Shown here: piece after piece, positions 16,038-25,956 of the stretch
How positions within the stretch are numbered: the first letter of the stretch is position 1
Layout: each line of letters starts with the position of its first letter
Assembly: GCF_030296615.1 (NCBI RefSeq)
Contig: NZ_AP027733.1
Span: forward strand, 62,001-126,000
Source: Frondihabitans sucicola
GTDB taxonomy: Bacteria; Actinomycetota; Actinomycetes; Actinomycetales; Microbacteriaceae
DNA length: 64,000 nucleotides
Direction of reading: 5' to 3'
Made by a program: the position numbers and the translations under genes
Notes under the pieces: model-generated
Seen by the model: the letters and a program-made list of their open reading frames with translations, nothing else
Database searches by the model: none
Told to the model about the DNA's origin: nothing

Positions 16038-18012
16038 CTACTGGTTCTCCGGTTTCGGGTTCTCGCGATACACATTCACGACCGGACGGGGTCCCCGGAC
16101 TGGCGCATTCGCTGGGCCAGCGGTGTGCTCTTGGATGAAGATCATGCGGTGCGCTTTGAGCGACGGGTACCACTGGTTTCGCCAGAACCCTCGCACTGGC
16201 CAGCGGTACAGGTGGAGCTTCCCTCCGCCGGGGGCTCGTGCGCCGACAGAAGACGCGCCTCGGGCATACATGAGCCTGACTGGCGGCGTGGCCCGAGTGG
16301 TCCGCGCCCGTTTTTCGCGCTTGCGCTCTTTGGAGTTGTCGGCGTTTTCGGAAGAGGCATCCGCGTCGCCACGACGCTCCATGACGTCGACGAATGCCAT
16401 GAGGGTTGCCAGGACCTCGGCCTCGCCCTGGTTCCGCGGGTTGAACTCCGCCCCCATGGCAAAGTTGCCCACGAGCATGCGGTACCCCGTGGGCGTCCGA
16501 TATCGCTCTTCGCCCGTGGCATCGACCCAGTCGGCAACATCGATGAGCGTGGCGATGAACACGCCGTCTTGATCGCGACCCCAGCCCAATAGCCGTGCGG
16601 GTGTTTCCGTGTCCCCCGCGAGCCACCCGAACCCCGTCTCGCTCGGAAGCCGAGAGAGGTCGAAGACAGCGGGAAGCTGCTGCATCTCGGCGGCCATGGA
16701 GAGCGCGCGATGGTGGTCCACGTTGGAGTGGAAGAAGAACCGTCCAGGGTCCGGTAGGAACAGGGGAAGAATGACTCGGGCCGCCATGGCCACATCCGGG
16801 TCACGAGGGATCGCGAGGGCCAGCCGACGGAGGTTCGGGGCGTCATCCAGTGCGATACCGTGCGCTGCCGCCAGGGTCTTGAACGCCACGATGGCATCGT
16901 CCCGGCCCTCAAGGCCGCGACCCTCTAGTGCTATCTCGTTAGCGAGGTCCTGGACCAGCGCGAGAGCCATGAGCCGCACGCCATCGTTGGCACTGAAGGC
17001 CGAGAATCGCTCGTGAGCTTCGATGACGCGTGACGGGTGAGTGTCGGTGCCCCGGAGACGCTTGACGTCCAGGAACTTCAGACGTACCGGATTCGGACCG
17101 GGTATGAGGAGCTGCATCCAGGCGCTCTCCCCTGGGCTGAGGGGGATGCCAGTGAGGGTCTCCAAGCGCTGCTGAATGTAGGCGGAGTTGTGACCCGCCA
17201 GAAGGAGGTCGAGTGCAGTCTCGCCCTTGGAGTCGAGCGGCACTCGGAGCAGGGCTGGGGTGAGCACGAGCTGGCCCTCTTTCCCGATGTGGCGGGCGAC
17301 GGCCGCGAGGGGGCCTGGTTCGGTGGGATGCCAGCCAGAATCCACTGCATGCGCTCGTCGTTCGTGAAGCCGTAGCGCGCCCAGTTCGGGTCTCGTCGCC
17401 GAACAATCGCCATCCGCTCGGCGATCAACTCCTCCTGCGAGATGACGGCGGGCGCAGGCGCACCCTCGGGGAAGGGTGGCTCCTCCTCGGGACTCTCCAC
17501 GGTCTCGCCGAGATCGCGGCCGACCTGAGCGCCAGGAACGTCCTCGAAGAACTGCCGCATCACCTCTATGACATCGCGCCCAGTGGCTTCGGCGACACCG
17601 TCGAACTGGGCATGAAGCGCCAGGATCGACGCCTCGAATACGAGCGTCTCGGCGTCGTCGTCAGTCTCAGGACCGAGAGTGCGGGCTGCCATGCCGGTCC
17701 CCGCGAGCTGGAGGATCGACTCCGCGAGAGCGCGCACGGCGCTGTTGCCATCGCGGACCTTGGATGCGCGCACATCCGCATGCGCCGCCGCGATCTCGTC
17801 GACAAAGCCGAGGGCAATAGCCTTGCCCTCCCCCGCGTCGGGTCATCAGCGGTCGCCACCTCCGACGTGAAGGCGTCCAGGGTCCCAAGCCCAACATCTG
17901 AGCCTTGCGTTTCCAGCCTCTCGACCGCCTGCGAGATCAGCTCCACTGCTACGCGGAAGGCAGCAGGGGTCATGCCGCCGATCGGATCGGGCCGGGCGTT
18001 CGCGTCTGACAT
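16038..18012 (-). CDS. Large hypothetical protein, two apparent frameshifts (about 658 aa)
   Basis: The protein starts MSDANARPDPIGGMTPAAFRV. One base must be added in the C run at 17830-17834 (to give RGEGKAIALGFVDEIAAAHAD) and one in the G run at 17309-17313 (to give NQAPLAAVARHIGKEGQLVLT). The result is one frame to the stop at 16038 ending ENPKPENQ. The N-terminal 150 residues resemble the neighbouring gene at 18018-18667 (VERLETQGSDVGLGTLDAF against VSALENEGADVARGAVNVF). No known domain is recognised. A 13-mer repeat copy lies inside the gene, encoding GDTET. Confidence 0.6.
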
Positions 18013-18017
18013 GGGAG

Positions 18018-18667
18018 TCAGGCTTGAGCGGCGAAGAAGTCGTCGATGACCTTGTCGACATTCGCGTCAGTCGCCCGCGCCAGCTTCACGAGCTGGGCAT
18101 GGAGGGCGTAGACACCAGCCTCGAAGACGATGAAGCCGCCATACCGAGAGACGATCTCGCCAGCATCGGCAGAGGCGCTTCCGGACAGCGTCCGGCTGAG
18201 GATGTCGTCACCCACCCTCCGGACATCTCGTTCACCGATTCGCACCCGCGAGTGCGCCACCGCCGCCTTGGTCTTAGGGTCGCCAGCGAGTTGATCCACA
18301 AAGCCGAGTGTCGTGCCGAGGCCCTGGCCAAAGGTCGGGTCATCCGCACTGTCGGTCACCGGCTGGAAGACGTTCACAGCGCCACGAGCCACGTCAGCAC
18401 CCTCGTTCTCCAGGGCCGAAACGGCAACGTGAATCCGCTCGACGGCAATTGGGCGCGCCGCCGCCGAGGGGTGAACGCCGACAGATTCGCGCGGCTGACC
18501 GCGGAGTCGTACGCCGCCGTCAGCTCTTCCATCGTGTGGGGAGCGCTGAAATCGAAGCCGTCGGCCTCCATGTAGGGACGGAGGTATTCGGCAGTCTCCG
18601 CCGCCACGCCTGCCACCCGCTGCACCTCGGGCGCGGACACTTCGTAGTCGTCGTCTTCCTCAGCCAT
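18018..18667 (-). CDS. Hypothetical protein, one apparent frameshift (about 216 aa)
   Basis: The ATG at 18667 has GGAGG seven bases upstream. The product begins MAEEDDDYEVSAPEVQRVAGV. One base added in the G run at 18468-18471 (plus strand) joins NLSAFTPSAAARPIAVERIHV to the downstream frame ending VDKVIDDFFAAQA. It is similar to the N-terminal part of the next gene leftward, which starts 5 bases after its stop, so these are tandem paralogues in one operon. The function is unknown. Confidence 0.6.
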
Positions 18668-18749
18668 GCTCATTCCTCCGGTTGCAGCGTCCGACCATCC
18701 TGGCCGAGAGGCAGGCACGTGTCCACATTTCCGTGTCCCCTCAGGTGAA

Positions 18750-20579
18750 CTAGTCCTCGCGATCAAGCTCCGTGCCACTCAGGGTCTCGGCGATCTGCCG
18801 GAGCTGGTTGATCAACCGGGCACTCGGCGTCGTACCCATGCGCTCCTTCAAGAGCGTCTTGGCTGCACTTCGTCGCTCGTACAAGTAGAGGCTCAACTGC
18901 CACCGCGTGGTTGAGATCAGCTCGTCGGCCAGCGCCCCCAATGCAATCTCGGGCGTCTTAGGTTTCTCATGCCGGTCTTGGGTGTCGACCGTTGGGGATG
19001 TCTGTTGACGGCTGGCCGGAGCGGGGCCGGGGCCAGGCTGTGTCTCTGGCGGGCCCTCAGGATCGCGCCACCCGGGAACGCTGTTGTCGAAGCTATTCAC
19101 AGTCGGCTGTAGAAGCCTCCCGGCCTTCAGCCGAAGTCGTTGCAACTCCGCCCATTCGGCAACGAGGGGAGACTGAAGAGCCATCCGCCCCGGGAGGCTG
19201 ACAAGTACTTGCCATTGGCGGCCAATGGGAGGGCGGCCAATACGTCCATACGGGCCTGCTCCTCAGTGGTCAGGCGGGCGTTCGCCCTGCGGTTCCGAGC
19301 TGAGCGCGGGAGGCCATGACGCACCCGCCACTCGCCGTCGAGCCCGGCCGGAAACAAGTTGCGCCACCTCGGCATGATCGCGCCATAGGCGGCAATCCGC
19401 TCAGGGTCCAACCGGGCCGCGGCTTCCAACCTCCGAGCAGCTCGAAGCCACCGCACTGCACCATTCTCCTTCGACAGCAGCCCTTCGCGCGCAGCCGCCA
19501 GGAACCGGGCATCGAGGTCAGCCGTCCCCGCCAGGGCAGGCATCTCGCGACGAGGGCGCTGGGCCCGCGCCGCGCGACGCTCTGCCTTGCGAGAGGCATC
19601 GAGCGTCTCGGGGTCATCGGTGCGCCATGCGGGCATTGCGGAGTCGAAGCGATCCCGCACACTTGTCGGCATCTCGCCCGCCGCCTCACGGCGGCGTTGA
19701 TGTTCCAGCCACCGCCCCGAATCGGGAACCTCCGCGAGGACGCCCCTTCTCGCGGCCGACACGAACGGCCCCTTCGGGGTCGACGAGGCCTCGGGCCTGG
19801 TCTTCGACGCTGGCGCGGTCCCCTTCTTCAGTTGCGCTCGGCGAACCGCATCAAGGGCCTCTGGCCAGAGCGTCTCCCACCCAGGCATGGACGCGTCGAG
19901 CCAGGCCCGGCGCTCTTCGGGCATCTTGCCCGAATCCCCCGCTCACGCTCACTGTCGAGCCACTCGGCAGCGCCTGCCATCTCGGAAAGTCGCCCGTGCT
20001 CGGCGGCTCGCAAAAGACCTTGGTGCCGTACGGCACCCGGCCCGCCGGGCGGCCATCATCGATCGCCACCAGCTCCCGCGATCGAGCGGCGGCCTCCGGC
20101 CTCGGCCGTTGACCATCGTGCGTGAGCCAGTACTGCACCGTCCCCTGAGCAATGCCAGAGGCGTCGGCAATCACGCGTATCGAGTAGCCCTGACCCTGGA
20201 GGGTCACGACGAGTCGCTGCCTCCACGCCCCTGCTCGATCGGTCTCTAGCAGTACGCGCTCTAGCGAAGCCGCGACAGCCTCCGTCGAGGCGCCGGGCAT
20301 CACATGCCCCCAGTCCGAAGTCGGGACAGCGGAGGCCCGACTCCACGTGACCACGGTTGGGGTCGGGACAGCGATGCGCTTGCCGATGCGATTCATCGAC
20401 CACCCGTCATGGCGGAGCCGGTTCACCAATCCGGGGCGACTCTCCACCAGCTCTTCACGTCGCCTGATGACGCTCAGCAGCTCGGCGAGAAGTGGCTCCT
20501 GCCGCAAGCGACCCACTTTTTCTTGATGCTGCTCGCTTCCCGACGGGGACTTTGTCGGCTCGGCTCGCGTCGCGCTCAT
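18750..20579 (-). CDS. HTH protein with helicase-associated repeats, three apparent frameshifts (about 610 aa)
   Basis: The protein begins MSATRAEPTKSPSGSEQHQEK. Two helix-turn-helix-like segments follow (LRHDGWSMNRIGKRIAVPTPTVV and LQGQGYSIRVIADASGIAQGTVQ). The C-terminal two thirds contain at least four repeats of about 65 residues with a W..RR..A...L...R...L...MPGW pattern, like helicase-associated domains. There is no helicase motor here. One base each at 20018-20019, 19929-19931 and 19195-19196 restores a single frame. It is probably a DNA-binding protein. Confidence 0.6.
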
Positions 20580-21038
20580 GGTGGGGTCCTCTGGTTCATC
20601 ACGGTGTTCAAGTCGAGGCCTGCGCCCGCTCTGCCCCAGCGGTGATCTTTGCGCAGCTCCTCGGCCAGCCCATCCCTCCCGGCGCGACCCAGGGAAGAGG
20701 TAGACCACTGTCGCCATCGTGGCCACAGCAGGTCTGATCCTAGGAGCCCTCGTGCGTCGCTGTCACGCTGCCCTAACCGACAGGGCGACAGCGCGAGGCG
20801 ACCTTGGCGCATTTCCGTGTCCCCTCGACAGGTTCTTCGCAAGGCTCTAACCTGTTAGCGCGGATCACCACAGCCGCCTCCCCAGCCGTGCGCTATCACG
20901 CAAGCATTCACGGTCTCGCGGGGTGAAGGTCGTCGCCCACAACGGAGCGCACCACGGTGACAGAGTCAAAGCCAGGCAGTGCTTCCCCCTACCCGCTTTC
21001 GACCTTGAACCTGATGCGTGGTCAGGCGAGAGGACCCC
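20580..21038. other. Divergent intergenic region (459 bases)
   Basis: It separates the leftward gene starting at 20579 from the rightward gene at 21039. It holds the last copy of the 13-mer repeat (20812-20824) and a dyad of the GCTA..TAGC type (TCTAACCTGTTAGC, 20846-20859). The remaining sequence holds no gene I can support. The dyad probably marks the promoter of the rightward gene. Confidence 0.5.
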
Positions 21039-22901
21039 ATGCCCAAGAACCGCCGCGCCAAAGATCGCGCCCGCGCCCGCCAGGAGAAAGCCGCAGCCGA
21101 GGGGCGCCCGGACGGGTACCAGCGCCACACCCGCAACCCCGGAGGGGTCGACCCCCTCGAAGCGTTCACCGTCAAAGTCCGCTACGACACGGACGCCCTC
21201 GCAGGCGCAGCGAGCGTCCGCCACCTACTCGTGGACCCCTCCATCGGCAGCAGGTTCGACGACGAGATCGACGAGGACCAGTACGCCCTCCGCATCGACA
21301 GCGACGCGGGATACGTCTTCGTGTTCTGGAACGACTCGATCGGGGACTACTACTCCTACGAGATCGGCGAGCCGCCCATCTGGTGGACACCAGAAGACCA
21401 CGAGGCCATGGATGCCTGGAAGTCGAAGGTCATGGGTCTCCTCTGCTTCTCCGACCTCATCTCAGCCTCCTGGGACGACGGGCACAGCAACATCGAAAGC
21501 GGACGCGGCGACGCCTTCATCGGCTACGACGAGTACGACGACATAACGGACGAAGACTTCGAGGAGCTGGCAGAGGAGGAATTCGAGGAGACGGGCGAAC
21601 GCCCCGAGCGCGACACCCGCCCCGTCCGGACCGCCGTCATCCGACACCCCCACTTCGACCAGGTGGCATGGCACTCGAAAGACGTCCAGTGGATGACCCC
21701 GAGCGACGGCGCCGAGGATGTCTACGACGGCTGGCTGATGGTCGACGATGCGCAGGTCAAGGTCCTCGGACAGATCGCTCCCGACGGAGACTGGCGCACG
21801 ACGAACGCCCGCGAGACCCTCACGCTCATGCCAGACCTCAGCGATGAAGAGGCCGCCCTCGTGACGGCGTCGGCCCAAGCGCGCAGCATCATCCGGTCCG
21901 TCGCCGACGACACGATGCGCGTCACCGCCGAGGTACTGCTGGGCCTGCCGATCGCCGCAGCCAAGGAGGTGAAGCCCACGCTCCCATGGCGCAAGCCCTG
22001 GCAAGCTGAGCCCCCGACCGACTTCAAGCCTGCACCGATCTTCACCGAGGACTACCTCGACGAGAGCCCACTAGCAGGTCTCGTGCCGGTCCCCCGCCAG
22101 TCGCATTCGCTCCGAATCGACGTTCGCATTCCCGGCACTGCACGTGCGCGCCGTCAAAGTGACGAGCCACCGACGGACCGGCTCATCGCCTACTGGGACG
22201 GTCAAGACGACGCCCTTGAGGTGCTGGATCGATCGACTGGAGACCACGTCTTCTCCCGGCGGAATGGGAAGCCCGCGTTCCAAGACGGCCTGGAGGCCAT
22301 CGAGCATCGCAGCCCCTGGGAGCAAGAGATGTTCGACTCCGTCTCGCAGTGGATGGCGTCCGCGGGCTGGAGACTCAGAGACGGCCGGGGGCTCTGGTCG
22401 ACGACTCGCAAAGCCGTGAAGGAGGCCGTTCGGCGTGGGGCCACCGAAGTGACGGTCCCCTGGGATTCCTATGGGGTGCCTGACGCCACGACGAGCCTGG
22501 TTATCGACTACCCCGCGCTCCACGAGGTGCCCGACTGGGGTGGTCGCACCCTCCGCGCCACGGCATCGACATGTGATGAGTGCGAGTGGGAGATCGTCGC
22601 CAAGGGGCCCGGCGCCTCGAACAGCACCATCGTCGCTCACCGCATCGATGGCTACTTCGTCGGCCCGCCAGACGCGGACGTGTGGGAGCTTGGTCACGCG
22701 GCACTGAATCACGACGTGGCCCTGAGTGACGAGGCGCTTCGAGCGATCCTCATCGTCGACGCCAATGAGGAGATTGTGCGGACGGCCATCCTCCATGCCC
22801 GCGCCCAGTACACCCACGCCGTGCTGAACTTCGCCCCGTTCGACCTGCCCGGCGACGCCGCGAAGCTCGACGAGTACGTCGAGTACTGGGGACTCGCCTA
22901 G
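21039..22901 (+). CDS. Large hypothetical acidic protein (620 aa)
   Basis: ATG follows GCGAGAGGACCCC. The product starts with a basic stretch (MPKNRRAKDRARARQEKAAAE), then is acidic, with an extreme segment near residue 170-195 (DEYDDITDEDFEELAEEEFEE). No membrane segment is seen. A CDECEWEI pair near residue 513 could bind a metal. I recognise no family. It is followed by the 3-kb gene-free region and precedes the conjugation block, which suggests a plasmid-specific role. Confidence 0.65.
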   Translation: MPKNRRAKDRARARQEKAAAEGRPDGYQRHTRNPGGVDPLEAFTVKVRYDTDALAGAASVRHLLVDPSIGSRFDDEIDEDQYALRIDSDAGYVFVFWNDSIGDYYSYEIGEPPIWWTPEDHEAMDAWKSKVMGLLCFSDLISASWDDGHSNIESGRGDAFIGYDEYDDITDEDFEELAEEEFEETGERPERDTRPVRTAVIRHPHFDQVAWHSKDVQWMTPSDGAEDVYDGWLMVDDAQVKVLGQIAPDGDWRTTNARETLTLMPDLSDEEAALVTASAQARSIIRSVADDTMRVTAEVLLGLPIAAAKEVKPTLPWRKPWQAEPPTDFKPAPIFTEDYLDESPLAGLVPVPRQSHSLRIDVRIPGTARARRQSDEPPTDRLIAYWDGQDDALEVLDRSTGDHVFSRRNGKPAFQDGLEAIEHRSPWEQEMFDSVSQWMASAGWRLRDGRGLWSTTRKAVKEAVRRGATEVTVPWDSYGVPDATTSLVIDYPALHEVPDWGGRTLRATASTCDECEWEIVAKGPGASNSTIVAHRIDGYFVGPPDADVWELGHAALNHDVALSDEALRAILIVDANEEIVRTAILHARAQYTHAVLNFAPFDLPGDAAKLDEYVEYWGLA

Positions 22902-23931
22902 CCAGCGGGCGAGCGCCCCGAGCAGCACGCGCAGCGGTTACCGATGACGAGGGGAAGCAGCCGCGGCGAGGTGTCCGAGCCCCCGGCGGGGAAGCGCCGC
23001 GCAGCGGTTCCCGTCCCCGCCCGATCGAGGAGGCAACGCGCCGAGCGGGACAGCCGAGCGCAGCGGGACGAGGTTCGGGTGGGCGAGGTCGGCCGCCGGA
23101 GGCCAGAGGGTCGGGGATGGGAGGACGGCAGCGACGAAGCGAGCGCGGGCGGCGGCGAAAAGGTGAGGAGCCGCGAGGGCGCCAAAGCCCTCGCGCGGAG
23201 TCCGGGGCCGCTCCCGGTGCAGAGGTGTCGCAGGGCATCCGGCGACCGCCGCGCGAGCGGCATGGAGGTGATCTCCGCCAGCGCAGCGCCCTCCACCTTC
23301 CCGCCTGACTCTCCCGTCCACCTATCCCCGCCCCAGCCCTTCCGCAGTTCCTGGCTCTTGGCACTTCCCGCTCTTCGCCGTTCCGCCCTTCCGCTCTTGG
23401 CCCTGTCGCCGCACCCGCTCCTTCCACGCCTGTCCGCTCCTCCCGCTCCCCCACGCGCTGTCTCACTTCCGCCCTTCCCCCGTACCCGCCCTGCCGCTGT
23501 CTCATGCACCTGCTCGCCCCGCCCGCTCCCGCGCATCGCCTCCACTTCCGCTGCCGCCACCGGGGCTTCATAGCGTCCCCATTCCGGGTCGCCACCCCCT
23601 GCCGCTGCCGCTCCTCCCCATGCGCGTCCCGCCGCCCGGTCTCCGATTCCCCCTGTCCCGACACCTCCCCGTCCCGGTGGTCACCTTCCTGGCGTATGCC
23701 GAGTTGCCGTAGGCCTGGGTGTCGTGCGCTCACCTGTCAGGGGGATGCGAGCGCCGCCTGCCCGACGGCTTGGTCTCCTCTGTGCTCGTGGCGCCCTACC
23801 GGGTGGTCACCTTCCTGGGGTGCCGCCTCCCGCACTCCTGCACGCACGGGCAGTCCCGTAGGGGATGGGGCGACGTGGTGCTCTCCTGGGACGGGTATCC
23901 GTGAGGCGCCTCTGTCGTCACCTTCATGCCG

Positions 23932-23946
23932 GTACGTACGTACGTA
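23932..23946. repeat. TACG tandem repeat, perfect palindrome
   Basis: GTACGTACGTACGTA contains a 14-base perfect palindrome made of the unit TACG. It lies within the gene-free region. Confidence 0.8.
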
Positions 23947-25579
23947 GACCCAGGGTCTTCACGCCTACGCGAGCGCCACGGGGATGAGGTCTCGTTCCTG
24001 GGATGACGCCGCTGCGCGGACCAGTGCCGCCGGGACCCGTGGGTCACCTGTGGTGACTCGCTCCGACAAGCTCCGCGAGTGCACTCCCATCCCTGACCCT
24101 CCGGCTGGGCGGTCCAAGGCAACCCCGCGCTCACCTCTCACGTGTCGGGCGTCAGCCGATCTCGTGGGGGCTTCCGCGGACACCTCCGTTCCTGGTGCAG
24201 CTCACGCGAGCGCATGGGGGACTCCCGGGCACCTTCGTTCTCCGAGGTCTCCGTGACGGGGGTCCAGTACCAGGTGTCGTGCTCCTGCTGGTGGTCCACG
24301 GGCACCGCTGTCTGGCTCCGCTGGAACCTGTCACGTTGTCGTCTTCCCGGGAGCGCTGCACCTGCTTTCTTTCTATGGGAGCACGCCTCGTAGAGGGGGT
24401 TTCCAGCGCGAGCGCTGTCTCCCATCCCTGACCCCCTGCTCTGCCGCGCTCCCTGCCGTCGACTCCTCCAGAGCGGCGCCCTCCCGCAGCCGCGTGCACC
24501 ACCTCACGGTCTACGCGAGCGCGCACCCACGGGTCACCTACATGGCGCACGCACACCTTCTGCGGACCCCCACCCCGTGGACTCGGCACCCACGCATCAG
24601 GAACCGGACGCCAGCGCGGCAGGCACCTCTGACCACAGGGGACCCTGGGACACCTTCGAGTTGGAACGCGGGGCGTTTGCGAGAGACGACTGGACGATCG
24701 CGAGTGGGCGCACGGGTGCCACCAGCACCTGGGAGACGACCCGGGCCGGACCACCTCCACGGGTGTCGCCCGCGCCTGGGACTCGCACCGCGCTGCATGG
24801 GCATGGACCGCTGGTCGAGAGACGATGCACCTGCCAGGGAGCGCCCCGCCGTCGGGGCGATCCCGGGATTCGGGAACGCTGGCAGCACCTCACCGCAGGA
24901 CGCTCCTCGCTGCTGGACAACAGAGCAGGTCACCTGCGCCCGGGCCGTCGTCCAGGAGAAGGAGCGAAGCGACTGAACCGACGGCACCGACCTTCTGAGC
25001 GGGCGGCCACGCCCCGAAGACGGTCCGCGGAGGGCGCTCGCGCCCGAGGCCGGGGGCCGCCTGCGGCACCCCGCACCTCCGGTAACGGAGAGACCCTGGG
25101 GACCACACAGCCTCATGGCTCGACCTTGCAGACCACGTCTTGGTGGGCGCCGCTTCCGACCCAGAGACCGAGCGGATAGGAACGACGCCACCTACCTTTA
25201 GACCCCCTGGTCGGGCTCGCCGCAGACACCACCCACTCGTGACGATGGCGGCTCCGTGTAGCCAGACCAGCCACCCCTGGAACGAGACCGCCCCGTTCAC
25301 TCAGCGCGGGATGCCCTGGCTCATCTCAGCCAGACCTCCACCACACCCTCCATACCGATCACCACCACCAACCCCTCCAGCGCCCCCTACCTTCAATGCC
25401 CCCAGCCATCCTCTGGCCGACACCCGCGCTCACTCGCCACCACCCCACCGCTTCCCGGAGCCCCACGACGGCAAGCCAGGGCCCGCCCCGAACACCCACC
25501 TTTGGGAAGGCCTGACCCGGCGACGGGGCAGCAAGCGAGGGCCACTCGCGAAAAGCCGGGAGCAGCCAAACCAGAGAGC

Positions 25580-25612
25580 AAACCGAAACCGGGATCAGAG
25601 AAACCGAAACCG
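25580..25612 (+). repeat. Direct repeats AAACCGAAACCG, 21-base period
   Basis: Two exact copies of AAACCGAAACCG (25580-25591 and 25601-25612) are spaced 21 bases start to start, about two helical turns. They are flanked by matching AGAG and lie about 350 bases upstream of the replication-relaxation gene. Such iterons are typical of binding sites at an oriT or replication origin. Confidence 0.6.
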
Positions 25613-25956
25613 TACTGGCCCTAGGGGTAACCGGTACACGGATAGGGGAGCTATTGGGACTGATCGAAACGTTAGTTACGGGCAGTGGGAGAAAGGGGAG
25701 CAACGAAAGCCGTCTCACCACCCAATGTGACTTCCCTTTGGGGCCGGGGCCTGGCCGTCTAACCCGCGTTATTCCGGGGCTCTCGCAACGCTCGTTACGA
25801 AATAGCCCTGTCGGTGCCAACAGAGCAAAGACAGGGCAAAACGCGCGCCGAAAGACGGGGTTTGAAAAGGGGTAGAAGTCTGCGCAAAAGCGGGGCATCG
25901 AGGGGTATTAATCCGAGGCCGTTCCCGATTGGCTGGAGGGAGCACGAAGGAGACAC

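Larger units (their letters stand above)
2798..20824 (+). repeat. Strand-polarised 13-mer TTTCCGTGTCCCC (14 copies)
   Basis: Copies begin at 2798, 6132, 7073, 7797, 8315 (last base differs), 10749, 11040, 11890, 13355 (one mismatch), 14536, 16026, 16604, 18728 and 20812. I saw every copy on the plus strand only, and none outside 2.8-20.8 kb. Most lie within about 45 bases after the stop of a leftward gene. Three lie inside coding sequence, where they encode Gly/Arg-Asp-Thr-Glu-Thr. This entry marks the family; only the listed positions are repeats. Confidence 0.8.
660..24435. repeat. Dispersed 20-mer GGGTCGGGGATGGGAGAACC (8 copies)
   Basis: Near-identical copies begin at about 660, 5003, 6701, 11347 and 23107 on the plus strand. 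On the minus strand they lie at about 3852-3870, 24082-24100 and 24418-24435. All lie outside the genes I call, usually near the 3' end of a gene and next to GC-rich hairpins. The best-conserved core is GGGATGGGAGAACC with GGGTC in front. This entry marks the whole family; only the listed positions are repeats. Function is unknown. Confidence 0.75.
22902..25956. other. About 3 kb without a convincing gene; candidate origin or transfer region
   Basis: All long reading frames here look like chance frames of GC-rich DNA, with no ribosome sites. The plus strand is purine-rich to about 23280, then strongly pyrimidine-rich to about 23680. From 23680 to 25200 short motifs recur: GTGGTCACCTTCCTGG twice exactly (about 23677 and 23807), many further CACCT units, and CGCGAGCGC at about 23966, 24207, 24410 and 24517. 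Two 20-mer repeats and a TACG tandem lie inside. The last 400 bases are relatively AT-rich. This suggests an origin, centromere or oriT. Confidence 0.5.

Noticed and set aside
22940-25730. Several frames of 100-330 codons on both strands in the gene-free region
   Set aside because: They are rich in Arg, Pro, Ser and Ala, have no ribosome sites and overlap each other in all frames; they look like chance frames in skewed GC-rich DNA.
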